64,000 nucleotides of DNA. Origin: Plectrocnemia conspersa. Taxonomy: Eukaryota > Arthropoda > Insecta > Trichoptera > Polycentropodidae. Every line of letters begins with the position of its first letter. Positions within the stretch are counted from its first letter, which is position 1. The notes beneath the pieces are model-generated. The model did no database searches and was not told the DNA's origin. It was given only the letters and a program-made list of their open reading frames with translations. This document shows, piece after piece, positions 12,010-24,109 of the stretch. The stretch is from the NCBI GenBank assembly GCA_009617715.1, contig VTFK01000163.1, forward strand, positions 62,001-126,000, given 5' to 3'. Made by a program: the position numbers and the translations under genes.

Positions 12010-13020
12010 ATTTAATGTTATTACTGTCATATTTTACAACGCATATTTTTAAGTTAGCTCACGATGGTCTTAATATAATTTAAGCAAAAAAAAATCACAG
12101 ATCACTCAGTGTGACAGGAATTGACTGAGTTAGATGCTTCCTTAGTGGCAACATCATCGTATAATTGAGGGTAAAAATATATGTAACAACACATAGACGA
12201 AACACGCAGGGGTGTTAGTATTTAATGTTCAAGTTAGTATCGGTCTTTGATGATGCATTTTTTAATAAATCTTGCCACCATGACCTACTTCCATTATTAA
12301 ATATGTTCTTTTAATTCCTCAAACGTTACATATCCTCACACCTATTTCGATACAGACATGTGGAAAAACCAATTTCATTGAAAGTGTTATAAGTATGTTA
12401 ACTATTCTGTATTAGTCAAACTTTTGCGGGTAATCGGTCGCCTGTCAGTTATTTAACACCATACAGTCTGCCGGATTAGATAATAATTTCATAGTATATT
12501 ATTCCGGAGATCGTTGACAGTCGACTCGCGAAATTGTGACAGCCCACGGGAAGAGATTCGGTGGCCGTGACATGAATTATTGAATAGGTCTTCGCCCTCG
12601 GACACCATCAATATTTATTAGACCGCCCAGAAGACGGGTTCCGGACTTGTAGACTGTGGGCGATCAGACCCCAAAGAGTACCCTTATGAGCGTTAGTAAT
12701 CCCTTTATTGACTCATAACGCACTCATTTAACATGCGAGTGTATCCGTTTGCGGTTTAAGATGACCACCTTTGAGTTTCGCAAAATCGTGAATCTATAAT
12801 ACAACAAATTTTTAATAAATGATATTATATATTCTGAATGTATAAACAACGGAATAGTGTCATATGTATATTTTTTAAAGTTAAACACTGGGTGCCATTA
12901 CTAAGCTTAACATTACTCTACTAAATTTCTATCAATGGCACACTGACTGTGAAGTTTTATATGCCCCAGTCCACCTCTTTTCGGTAGAATGACAAATCAG
13001 AAAAGCCTGGCGAATTTTTA
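12010..13020. other. Intron-like stretch
   Basis: No clear gene or repeat is visible. The antisense ORF at 12957-13148 is open for 63 codons and overlaps the candidate first exon below; it has no splice or promoter support. Confidence 0.35.
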
Positions 13021-13024
13021 TGAA

Positions 13025-13132
13025 TATAAATTGCTGTTGGTCGATAAGTCAGATTGAGACAGCTACGCGCATTATCTACTCTCAATGCGACTAATCTCAA
13101 TTCCTTATGATTTATTGCGAGTATTATTTTCG
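13025..13132 (+). CDS. Candidate promoter plus short first exon
   Basis: A TATAAAT box at 13025-13031 lies 26 bases before a TCAGATT initiator (A at 13051). After a 34-base leader, an ATG at 13085 opens 16 codons (MRLISIPYDLLRVLFS) ending at TCG|GTAAGT, a near-perfect donor in phase 0. The same initiator core TCAGAT is used at the stronger promoter at 21509. Phase 0 agrees with the other first exons in the window. The peptide is short and hydrophobic. The TATA spacing is slightly tight and the frame is too short to be persuasive alone, so this is only a candidate alternative start. Coding part: 13085-13132. Confidence 0.35.
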
Positions 13133-13324
13133 GTAAGTGGTCTCCCAACGGTGTTTTTTTTTAAACGCAAAAATCTATTTTTTTAACGGTAAAAAATGCT
13201 TTTATCGCGAGTGGAACTGGTTCATTTTTATGATGATATGCGTTAATCTTCCTGTCCAATTTCATAAACAGGAGTGGTTTGATCGATGAACCCGATAAAT
13301 ATTTAAATTATAAGTCTTTCCTTG

Positions 13325-13665
13325 GAACTCAACAGACGTTAGCCCAATGCGTTACAGCTGGGTGAACACAATCGATATATATTTTTATAATTTTAAGCTA
13401 TTATTACAGTTTACAATCAAATGATTGTAAGCTTTTATAATAGTCAGTGCCCTACCTAGCTCGATTTAATTTTTATTAATCATCATTTAAATCATCTAAA
13501 ATATTACGAAAATCTAGGAAAATGTAATCAGAAATGATCGATCGGATTTAAAATCATATAATAATCACTAATTTCGAACTTTTAGGCACGTCCATATAGG
13601 ATTCAAGCCCTGTTTTTTTTAGGATATGAGTTGTTATTGATCAATCGTGCTGGTTGATGTAATAG
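13325..13665 (-). repeat. SINE S1, antisense copy
   Basis: In + coordinates the order is the S1 tail (gttagcccaatgcgttacag), the core in reverse (gaaatgatcgatcgga, ataataatcact) and a degraded B-box region (ggattcaagcc near 13600). This is the order of the antisense copies at 35155 and 39595. Confidence 0.6.
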
Positions 13666-13689
13666 ATGTCACTGATTTTTAGACTCTAG

Positions 13690-15210
13690 TTTCTGTATTG
13701 CTTGTAGATTTACAATATTTAGTTAGCAAAAACTGTACACATTGTATCAAACGTATTAAAATAGAATGCGTCAGAGACAGCGCGTCAGTTTTTACAAAAT
13801 ATGTGTCAGTTTTTACAAAATACTAGTACTTGTAATATTATTATAATTATATCATCGGTTAGCTTAGCTCATCAGTTAAATTATACATATTTCATATATT
13901 TTATTAAAATATTGAAAAAATGCGGTCCCTATACTAATGGCAAATAGCTTACGCAACCCGTGGTGTAAAACGTGTTTAATATGCTTGGTGTAAATAGTGT
14001 TTTATCTATTTTTTACATATAAATAATTTATTGTGCATACAATTTTTCAATACACAAAATCATCAAACCTTGAATCAATAATGTTTAATTGCCTATCATG
14101 TAATTTTAAGACCAATGAGCATATACATACATATGTATATGAACTGTCGCTCAGATTCATTTTGAGTCTGAAAATCCCCGATTTATTTTTATCAGCATAT
14201 TTATTGTTATAGGGGCTTCCCTTAATAACATATTTAATTGAATACATATGTTTAAAAAATAACGAACTATGTAATTTAATTAATAACGAGCAATATAATT
14301 TATTATACTATAAGATTGATGTTAATGAAATAATGTTTAATTATAATTTTTTCCAAAAATAGAAAAACGTATTCAGATAAATATCACAACGTTGATATTT
14401 ATAGAAATCAATTGAATTGAATCAATCGCTATTTTAAAGAAATGTTATTCATACATATATATAAATGCTATTATTGTTTTATTATCTTATTTTTTATCAA
14501 TTGCGTTATATAGTTTGCAATTTATTATGCGCCTTCCTACTGCTTCATAAACAGTAGACATAACGACAAAATGGAAGCTTCAAGTCTTTCCTGCTGATGC
14601 ACATTAAGCCGCCCATACACTCAATTATGCCTGCCATTAGAAACGATAGAAATAAACTCGTTAAGGTGATCGTAAACTTTTGACAGTAAATTTTCGCACA
14701 GACATTAAGCTGTCTCCGCTCTACACCTAAGCTTTAATTTGCAGCATATTTTTTTTATGTATATAAATCTAAAAGAAAAGAGACTTTAAGCCAAGCAATA
14801 TATATTTATAATATAAATTTATTTCAGTTTTATTCATTCAAAAGAAAACGATAAAATTGGAGATATTAAGTGAAAAGCATATTGCATACATGTTAGGTAT
14901 ATTTCGATATACTATAAATTACATAGAGTCATAGATATGCTTATATCTTAAATAAGTTTGTAGCTAGTCTGATCCGCCATTTTGATTAAAAATGGACGAT
15001 ATAGAAAAAATTCAAATTTGTTGTAAAAATCCCAGTAGAGGTCAAAAATGTTAAAATTATTTGAACGTCTTAAAGTTGCCTTAAACTAGGGAAAGAAAAC
15101 CGGTAATATCGGTATTGATAATTTTTACCGGTATTATTGTAATTATTACATTCAATGCCTTTATAACCAATCGTGTTTCATTGCACATTTTTGGTGGATT
15201 TAAATTCATT
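13690..15210. other. AT-rich intron-like stretch
   Basis: Nothing was identified except clustered accggtaa/taccggtatt quasi-palindromes at about 15098-15140, a motif that recurs near 20590-20680 and 28575-28670. Confidence 0.35.
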
Positions 15211-15466
15211 TGCAATATAAAAGGGCTACTAACCGATTAATTAACCGGTTGTTATAATCAACATTAATTAAGGAAATTTAAAAACTGAACTAGTGCGTCT
15301 TTGTTCTTTATCTCGTCGAATATTTAAGGTTTTGCAACTGGAATCATTGAGTTCTTCAATTGAAAAAAATATTTCATGGATTTTTTGGGATCTTATGTAC
15401 CGGTGGAGATACTTTTATTACATATACACGAAGAATAAGACACTAGTAAACACTGGTTATGCACTA

Positions 15467-15613
15467 ATGACTGACGCTATCAGAGACACGGCTTACGAGC
15501 CACATTATCCGTGGGCGCAGACCCTCCGCGACACGCCATCTGCGTGTTATGGTTTCTGTTGTCGCCGTGATCAGAAAGACGAAGTGACACAGACTTCTGG
15601 ATGGCTCTCTAAG
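15467..15613 (+). CDS. Weak candidate exon in a GC-richer island
   Basis: From an internal ATG at 15467 a 49-codon frame (MTDAIRDTAYEPHYPWAQTL...) runs to AAG|GTAGGC, a moderate donor in phase 0 like the firmer first exons. A TATAAAAG sits at 15216-15223, but no initiator is spaced correctly and upstream ATGs intervene. The opposite strand is also open across the island, so GC content alone could explain the frame. A transposon fragment is an alternative. I recognise no domain. Confidence 0.25.
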
Positions 15614-15669
15614 GTAGGCCTCACTTTGTAGATACAGCTCTAAAAGCTGCAGCATCGATAGAGGGCTCT

Positions 15670-16950
15670 TTTTGAGGATAGGCCCAATGGGATAAAGTCG
15701 AAAACTCGTACTTGAATTAAATTACTTTGAAACCTTTTCCACTAAGATTAAGAGAAATAATTTGATTATGACTGTTTGATTTTAAAGAAAATTAGATACT
15801 ACTTTAATTGAAGTTTAACTTCAACTAAAATTCTAGAAATGTCTGCAAATCCTTTTTATATATAATATAAAATATAATCACATTTTTTTGTATGTTTATT
15901 TTCCTTGAGATTTTCTATTTTACTCCATTTAGGGTAATTTTCACTGACATAAAATCTATGGCATAAAAATATCATAAATAAAAATTGAAAAGCTTCTTAT
16001 CGTGTTTTTTCAACTAATCCTACAGATAAGAAAGTTTTAAAGCCTTCAAAATATTTACATTTCGAATCTCGATGACCAAATTTACACAGAGATGTTAACG
16101 AACTCTAATACATAAATATACTCCACTTTTTATCTCTTCTTATATTCGGGCAGTCTTCGATAAACAAAAAATTTAACACCAAATCGATTTCTTCATCGCT
16201 TCGGGAATGTTAAATTATGGCATCAAGAGCGCAACCTTTAGGTCAAAACAATTTCAACATTCCTGGTTTATGGGTTGAACACACACATATATAATTCCAG
16301 GGTTTCCTTCGCTTCGGATATGCGTTGCCGATGAATCACCACAGCGCCGTGGGAGCTTGCAAATTGTTTTGAAATGCACCGAGCTTCCTAGGGAGTGGTC
16401 TGCGGTCATGGCGAGCTTCGAGACTCTCAATGAGCAGACAGTGAGAAGTGGACCAGGTCGAACTGGTGACTCACCAGGACGATAACGGAAATGCTTCGTT
16501 CACACACGTACCTCTAGGCTCTACAAATTGAAGGCTTGCGTGCGGAGAAAGTAATCTTTAGTTTGGTGATCTTACGTGAAATAACTTGAAAGATTTTTTT
16601 AGCCCGAGGGGAGTTCTTAAAAGTGATTCATTAATTGCGTATCGTACATAACGTGCGAGCTCTAGAGGGAAATTCCCTGATTCTGTAACTAATACATTAC
16701 AACTGCGCAATGTTAAATTGCATATATTAATATACACATTAAATAGTTTAAGTTTTATGATCCATTGATATGTTTTGCCTTTCACAAATTATTATAAATA
16801 GTCATGATCTAAATCTGAACGTGGGTGTATGTGTACAATGTATATATAATAATAACTTAATACGTGAGATTGGTCCAAGAGATTAGATAATATTTATGTT
16901 GTTTAATAAATTCGTTGCTATGATTTACATTTTAAGCTTTCAAAACTGTA
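15670..16950. other. Intron-like stretch
   Basis: No supported gene. A GC-richer patch at 16300-16460 has neither a long frame nor splice signals. Confidence 0.35.
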
Positions 16951-16955
16951 GTTTT

Positions 16956-16983
16956 GTAAATTCGTATAAGTATACGAATTTAC
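16956..16983. repeat. Near-perfect palindrome
   Basis: gtaaattcgtata (16956-16968) and its exact reverse complement (16971-16983) are separated by only two bases. It lies immediately before the R1 copy. Confidence 0.8.
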
Positions 16984-16984
16984 A

Positions 16985-17615
<631 letters not shown>

Positions 17616-17619
17616 CCAG

Positions 17620-18385
17620 AGTGGGCCTCAATATCTACATTATATATTCCTTATAATTACAACGTATACAATTTTTAAAATATTTGTATCTAATCTGCTT
17701 TCCGTAGAAATATTTATCTAAATATTTACATTGTATTATATACAATCAATTATATATATGTATGTACATATTTGTAGATATCTTACTACTGTCTTAGAAC
17801 CGAAAATATTTAAATATTTATAAATATACTTAAATTAAAATTCTCAATAAATTTTTAGAAAACATATGATTCACGTATGAATCGTAATAATGTAATTATT
17901 TGTACTCTTAATACTTTTTTAGATAGCTGTAAATACAAAACTGTTACTCGGTCCATTTTCTATATTCATATTTTCCTTAAAGCTTGTTTCATGTATATAT
18001 ATATATATATACATTTAATTGTACGTGTATCATATTTTTCGAATAATTGTAACTGTTTATTTACATAATATTAAATTTCCTTAAAACACTTTAAGGATAA
18101 ATTTCAACACCCGATTTCTTGGGTTTGTGCCATAAAATAAACAAATATCGATACTTGGTTCCTCGGAAATATTATGCTAAATTGAATGTTTAGTCTGGGC
18201 TTAAGTATATTGACCTTATACGGTTGAAATGTAATAAAACCTGATTGATATATTAACTTTGAATGAATCATCAGTTCTGAAAATTTATTGATAAAATCGA
18301 ATTTTAAAAACACGAAAGTGGGTTATCTCTTTTAAGTAAAACCTCCGCGTAGTGAATCCTTACACCAATATGCATCCTGTTTATT
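17620..18385. other. Intron-like stretch
   Basis: No supported gene or repeat. The ORFs at 17877 and 18104 are short and without context. Confidence 0.35.
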
Positions 18386-18390
18386 AAATG

Positions 18391-18416
18391 ATTTTTTTAT
18401 TTTGTTGCAGGTGAGT
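18391..18416 (+). promoter_or_regulatory. Candidate recursive (zero-length exon) splice site
   Basis: A pyrimidine-rich 3' splice site (atttttttattttgttgcag) ends at 18410, and the very next six bases are GTGAGT, a consensus 5' splice site. Abutting 3' and 5' sites with no exon between are the hallmark of ratchet points used to remove very long insect introns in steps. The site is on the same strand as all supported exons and lies far from any of them, as expected inside a long intron between 1084 and the downstream exons. The assignment comes from sequence only. Confidence 0.6.
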
Positions 18417-18419
18417 CAA

Positions 18420-19795
18420 TCAACGTGAGCATCATTGAAACTTACAAGATTACCTTCAAAATATTCGACAACACTTAATGAGTGATAAGGCACGCCTTTT
18501 CAAGTTTCTATGAATCAACGATGACGTCGTTTTAAATAGAAAACGAGCGACAATTCCCAGAAAATCGTAAAAAAACAACTCAATGATCGTATGACTCAAA
18601 ACTTAGATCGCTTCTTATCAGTATTATAAATAAACCAACCTATTCTTCACATGCATGTAAAGAAATTACACCGTGAAATACAATATTATGTATTTAGGCT
18701 TTCATTGCAGCAGCTAATTCAATCACTGACTCATTTACATTACACAATAACATATTCCTTTTATTATCTGCACGAACAATAACCATTAGTGACATTCTTG
18801 CTTCATTATAATTTGATAGATTCTATTTCGATCGTAATCAGTTTGATCTATGGCCATTTATATAATTAAATTAATATAATCGTGTTTCACCCCTGGCGGT
18901 GGTTATATAATCATAAACATGATGTGGTGTCAATCTGAGGTTTCCTGTTTGATGATTTTATTATAAATCATCAAATTGCATCATATTGTTAACATCCGCT
19001 AATTCTTCAACCGCATTATAATAATTTCTTTCTGAGTATTTAAAAAAAATATTTCATATTTATATTGTATATGTCGAGGTGAATAACATATACGATTTTG
19101 TTTTATATTTGTATTTTTACGTAACACTTCGTGCCATATATGGTCATGAGTAGGTATAGTTGATAACAATTTCATTCATACTAATTATGTACGAGCAGCT
19201 TGAAGTTGTGAGTAACTAATCAAATAGGTGCTAAACTGGAAAAACACACGTGCTCGCAATAACATAATATAATGACATATAAAACATTGTCATGTAATTT
19301 ATGGAAAAATATATCTTGATCAAAATAAAAATAGGCGTTAAATTTCAAAATTATTTAATAATAATCTTAATCTTTCATATTTCCAAGTAGTGGTTTTATG
19401 GTAAAGTTATTGACCAATGATCCAGAAGAAAGGATTAAATAAAGAAGTAATCTCAATTATATATCCTTGAGGAATGTGGGAAAATCAAACGTTAAAAGTT
19501 CTCGATCAACGTCGATAATTCGGGGCGGAAACAGACTCCATTTGTTTGTCTGAAATATATATTTTCAGAAATCGGCACATTTGTCAGTGTCGTTTTTCTT
19601 CTCTCTTTCTTACATTCAAGTACTTCTAAAAATATTTTTAAGGTGATCCCTTATTGTGTTATCTACAAGTACTAATAAAAATCAATAAGACGATTGTGTA
19701 CAAAAACTTTTTATGCTATTTATTTCTTCACTTTTATTTATTCATTACATTGTTGAAAATAAAATATTTTTAAAAATGCGAGCGGTAAACCTTTC
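18420..19795. other. Intron-like stretch
   Basis: No supported exon or repeat family was recognised. Confidence 0.35.
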
Positions 19796-19800
19796 TTCTT

Positions 19801-20027
19801 TTAACCTTTTAAACGCCAGTGATCTGTTATTTCTCTTCGCGCGGCAGCATCTCTTTCTAGAAATAAATATAAAATACTTGGTTTACTGATAAAGTAAGCT
19901 AGTAAGATAATATTGAATAATTAAAAAAAATGTAAATAATTCGTTAGATTGTTTTACAAAATTAATTTGTTTAAAAAAATAATTAAGAAGTTAATAACCG
20001 GTGATTCGCTGGCTTTTAAGTTGTTAA
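19801..20027. mobile_element. Putative piggyBac-type MITE
   Basis: The 227-base unit is bounded by TTAA at both ends (19801-19804 and 20024-20027). Its ends are imperfect inverted repeats: ccttttaaacgccag on the left, and caacttaaaagccag when the right end is reverse-complemented. TTAA target duplication with C-starting termini is characteristic of piggyBac-superfamily non-autonomous elements. The interior is non-coding and mostly AT-rich with one GC-richer patch (gcgcggcagcatc). TTAA is common in AT-rich DNA, so the inverted ends carry most of the weight. Confidence 0.5.
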
Positions 20028-20029
20028 AA

Positions 20030-21470
20030 AGATTTGTTTCTTTCTTCTAGAAAAACATCTTTGGCAAAATTCGTCTTTCATCGAGCGCTTCTCAATACCT
20101 CCTAAGTTTTTATACACTATTACTAGCCTATTTATTCCAATAAAATATATTCCTATACTACTAATAATATTTTGTCAGTTAAGATTATCAGAAAGATCCT
20201 TATGTAAAGAGTTGTAAATCTATTTGTTCAAAGTGCGACATATTTTTTTTTCTAAAAACAGATTTATCTGATTGATGATTGTTATATTTATGACAATTAT
20301 TTTAATTTTAATTATTGCATATTAAATATCATATAATATAAATTTTAGTATATATCAATAATATTTATTTTCGAAAAATTTATGTTTCGTATATTTATTT
20401 ATTTTTAGTCACGGTAAACGTTAATTAAATTTAAGATAAAAATTTTGTATGTGATATAAATACGTAAATACTGCATAATATTTACTTTGATATCTTACAA
20501 TATGGATATCGCCGTTTTCGTAGTTTTAAACCACGGAGATATCGTTTTTAACAAATTAAATGTACAAATTTGCAAAAATATACAATTTTCCGGTACTACA
20601 GATATTTCATTTTGTAATACCGGTAGTAAAGAAGGTCGATTTTTGTTGATTTGCTGACTAATACCGGTATTGCCAGTATTGCAAAGCTTAGTCATGCTTG
20701 ATTTAGGAGGTGCGCACGTAGATGGAGGGTCTATTTGATATGGGGGAATATCTTCTAATATGATATGGTTTTAAATTATTGGTCTTCACAATAATACCCT
20801 CTTGAAATTTAGAATTGCAAAATTAAGCTCGGAAGAGAAATGTGGAACTCTTGTAAAAATGTTCTCGTGTGGAGTATGTATGATTGTATTTATTCCCTAC
20901 ATCTTAAAGTTTTATTTAATACATTTATAACTATCATTATGTTTAAAGATATATTTTGCATATGCACCAGTAAATACATACATTTTTAAGATTGAATCAG
21001 TACTGAAGTCTGGAAAGATATTGCTATTATTACGAGTGATATCTAAAGTGTGTTAAGTGATATTATGCTATTTATTACAAAGTGTGTTATAAAATTATCA
21101 TCGTATCCTAAAGTGTGACTTTACTCTTTATGTTGTATGTGTATTGAATTATATTCCCGAATTTGAAAATTGGGGTTTATACATAACGCAAATCCCCTTT
21201 TGAAAATTCAGAGTAATAAAGATTATCAAATATGTAAAAGGCTCTATTATATTCGTCTTCTTATTCAGTAGCTTCTCAATTCAAATTTTCTAATTCAGGA
21301 AACTCATAGTATTTTACTTCCTGTATTGCACCAAGCCATACGATGTTACCTCACATTAAAAAGATTTGTTTTTTATCCAAATCAAAATATAATACAACAA
21401 TATATATTATGAATTAGTCCAATAACATACAAACCTACATATATTTGTTTGTTTTGATTCTGCAACATTT
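20030..21470. other. Intron-like stretch upstream of the TATA promoter
   Basis: Nothing firm. Clustered ACCGGTA motifs lie at 20590-20680. Confidence 0.35.
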
Positions 21471-21474
21471 GCTT

Positions 21475-21513
21475 TATATAAAAGTGCAAATAATTGTACT
21501 TTATTGTCAGATC
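21475..21513 (+). promoter_or_regulatory. TATA + initiator core promoter
   Basis: TATATAAAAG occupies 21475-21484 (TATAAAAG from 21477). A TCAGATC initiator has its A at 21509, placing the TATA start at -32. The promoter at 32202/32234 has the same spacing. The predicted 5' UTR is 55 bases and leads to the ATG at 21564. Confidence 0.72.
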
Positions 21514-21563
21514 AATTATTCTAAGTAAGCGGTTGAACGTGTGTTAGATTTAATATAGGAAAC

Positions 21564-21713
21564 ATGTTATTGGGGATTACTAGTAAAATGTTATTCGAGT
21601 GTTATTCTACGGTAGAGACATCAACGTTTTCCAGCACAAATGTGGTAGAATATTTGCAGGTTTCTACTACAAACGCGGAAGATTCATTGATGAAAACCAC
21701 ACATGCTTTGCAA
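21564..21713 (+). CDS. Alternative first coding exon, Ser/Thr-rich N-terminus
   Basis: The ATG, first after the predicted start at 21509, opens 50 codons ending at CAA|GTGAGT, a consensus donor in phase 0. The peptide begins MLLGITSKMLFECYSTVETS and is rich in Ser/Thr, with a SSTNVVEYLQ segment and the end MKTTHALQ. It has no cleavable signal peptide or transmembrane pattern that I can see. The frame would stop five codons past the donor if unspliced, so splicing is required for a longer product. Promoter, leader, ATG and donor agree, making this one of the best-supported exons here. The Ser/Thr bias resembles the exon at 62385. I infer that both belong to one gene, with this exon as an alternative N-terminus, but the product is unknown. 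Confidence 0.72.
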
Positions 21714-22760
21714 GTGAGTAATATTTAATTAACGATTCAGAAATAATATGTGTTTCGATTACAATTTCTTAAATAGTTTATTATACTATTCTGTTTAATT
21801 AATTAAAACTATAAATATAAATAGTTCAGTGTTAATATTCGTAGTGCCATCTTATAGCAAATTTTATAATATTTGTCAAGTGCCAAATTTTTGTTTATCT
21901 GAAAATTTTCTCCGCTCAACCGTTAGACGTGTATCATCTTCTAGTTTTTATTATATTCTTGTCGTTTAAACGGCGCCATCTTCGACGGAATTCGTTAATG
22001 ATATCGCTGTAATTATATTACATAACGTCTTTGCCAGTCCAATGGCACTTGCATTTAAAAATATTTTCCTGGCGTCGTCACACCGACTCTGGTCATGCTC
22101 AAAGAAGCGCCTTCATGCTTGGGCGCCACCGATAAATAACCAGACGAACGAAATTCGTGTACGTCTCGAGTCTGAAGCTGCATCTTCTTTCGGACTCATT
22201 CAATAAACTTGTGTTTATAAACATGAAAATTTGTTATGGTATCCGAAAATCCAGATATTATAGGTTGTTCTTCAAAGCGTGTCGAAAAAATCTGTGTTCT
22301 TGAATTAACACGCGCGATTTGACGTCACAAAATCACAAGAATTATTTTTCAGTTTCTATTCTCCTATTTTTAAAAAATCAGTTGAATATTATGCATACCT
22401 ATTTACCTATGACAAATACTTTTTAATTTAAATTGCACTAAAAAATATTATGATATTATTTCGGCGATAGGCATACATCTCCAAACAAGGAAGCGTGTGA
22501 CCTCTCATACGTACATACATACACAGTAGAGGCAAATAATAGGTTACTGGCAATTGTAGAGGAAATAACTGAAACTTTGAATTTAAAAATAAATTTATAA
22601 TAAAGGCGTTTCCACATATATATAAAAAGTCAAAAACCTAGATCTCGGACTTAACCCAGATTTAAGTAAAGTGGAAAGCGGCTGGTCGTGCATCCCAAGT
22701 CGGGAGTATTTGGTAGAAGTTTTTAATGAAACCTTCTGACGGGGATAAATTCCGCTTGGG
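21714..22760. other. Intron-like stretch
   Basis: No supported exon. A GCGCCATCTTCG box (Pho/YY1-like) lies at about 21974. Confidence 0.35.
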
Positions 22761-22763
22761 AGT

Positions 22764-22805
22764 GAATAAATATACACTATTAAATAATGTAGTGTATATT
22801 TATTC
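22764..22805. repeat. Perfect 16-bp inverted repeat
   Basis: gaataaatatacacta (22764-22779) is matched exactly by its reverse complement at 22790-22805 around a 10-base spacer. A third partial copy (atatacactaca) follows at about 22811. It may be a small fold-back element or the end of one. Confidence 0.85.
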
Positions 22806-22814
22806 ATAATATAC

Positions 22815-23390
22815 ACTACATATTATTTTTTTATAGTTGAACTAAATGTGGTTGTTTTGCTCTGCGCATTTTCAACTCGTGACCAATCGTGATAATTTTG
22901 GGGTGGAATTAGATTTTTTACATCTATTTCTTATAATAATGGAGATTTAGCAACACTGTAATGTGACACATTCCACTGGCTGTCTACTCTTATTTTGTGT
23001 TATAGTGTCTTTGGATACAATAATCTCTTGTTGGCGGCTCGTAAGGACTTGTAGCATTTTGGTTTATTGCGCTTTTAACGCGTATTTTCAAAAAAGTCTA
23101 TTCCACCTGGCCGAGTGCTCCGCACAATATTTTACGGCTTAGATGTGTACACATTCACATAAATAAAAGTTTAGGGATGACAGATGCACAGGCCGTTTCG
23201 TGTGATAATATTTAATCACTATCTATGCAAAACGATTTAGTAGTTCTTTTGGATGCACGTGGTGTGTAAGTCGAATTTTATTTTTATTTTTTACCTTAAA
23301 TAAATATAAATAAATCTGTAACAATTAGGTAAGTCGTTGAGACATTAGTAAGTCATCTATATAATTAAATATAAATTTGATTTTTATTAT
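22815..23390. other. Intron-like stretch
   Basis: No gene or repeat recognised. An ttagcaacactg motif sits at about 22946. Confidence 0.35.
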
Positions 23391-23399
23391 TACCTAATT

Positions 23400-23470
23400 T
23401 TTATAAATATTAGTTCGAACCCGCGGCCTCTGATTTACCAGTCAAGACCTTACAGTCCATGCTATTCCGA
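23400..23470 (-). repeat. tRNA-like SINE head, antisense
   Basis: Read on the minus strand, a B-box (gcgggttcgaacta) is preceded by a tRNA-like body (aatagcatggactgtaaggt ... ttgactggtaaatcag). There is no acceptor-stem closure, so it is a SINE head rather than a functional tRNA gene. Related heads lie at 30655-30735 and 36140-36195. Confidence 0.5.
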
Positions 23471-23599
23471 CCTTATTATGTGTAAAAAACTACATTAACT
23501 AGTGACAAAAAATAATATGTCAATAAATAAAAATCACAGTAAATTTAAATCATATTTAAATTAAGACTATAATTTTCAAAGCGTGATTTTTTTTATTTT

Positions 23600-23790
23600 T
23601 ATTTTACTTTTATTGGTGTAATTCGATGACTAATACCTGATATAACTGGGTTTAAAATCCCATATGAAACTAATTAGAACTAGTGATTATTATATAAATA
23701 TAATTCTGATCGATCGTCACAAATTAGGTTTTCTTAGATTTTTCTAATCTCACGTATAAATATCGTGATGATGGATTCAAACAAATTATG
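23600..23790 (+). repeat. SINE S1, sense copy
   Basis: It contains a tRNA-like head (gatgactaatacctgatataactgggtttaaaatccc) and then the S1 core (gtgattattatat, tctgatcgatcgtcacaaa, ttctaatctcacg, atatcgtgatgat), in the same order as the 4405 copy. Confidence 0.65.
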
Positions 23791-24034
23791 TAATGCATAT
23801 ATAATTCAAAATTTCCTAAGTAATGATCCGATTGAGTTCATAGAAAATCGCAGTGTATAAGTAAAAAATAATAATAAAATAAATCTTATCACATAAAGAA
23901 AATGCTTAACCGTAGAGCATGTAAAATTCATTTTTTTGGGTTCGTAGGTATTTGTCGATCTATATGCATTTAATGTATTTTTTAAAGCAACATTTATTTA
24001 TTAAAAAAGTAAAACACTATTTTTATTGTTGTGA

Positions 24035-24105
24035 ATCTCCGTTAAAACATGACAGGCGTTAACCCAATGCGATGGAACGGGGTAAACAGTAAACAACTAT
24101 GAAAT
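24035..24105 (-). repeat. SINE S1 tail fragment
   Basis: aacatgacaggcgttaaccc followed by aatgcg and acggggtaaac matches the S1 tail seen at 39615 and 35940 (aggcgtaagcc...aatgcg). Confidence 0.55.
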
Positions 24106-24109
24106 AAAC

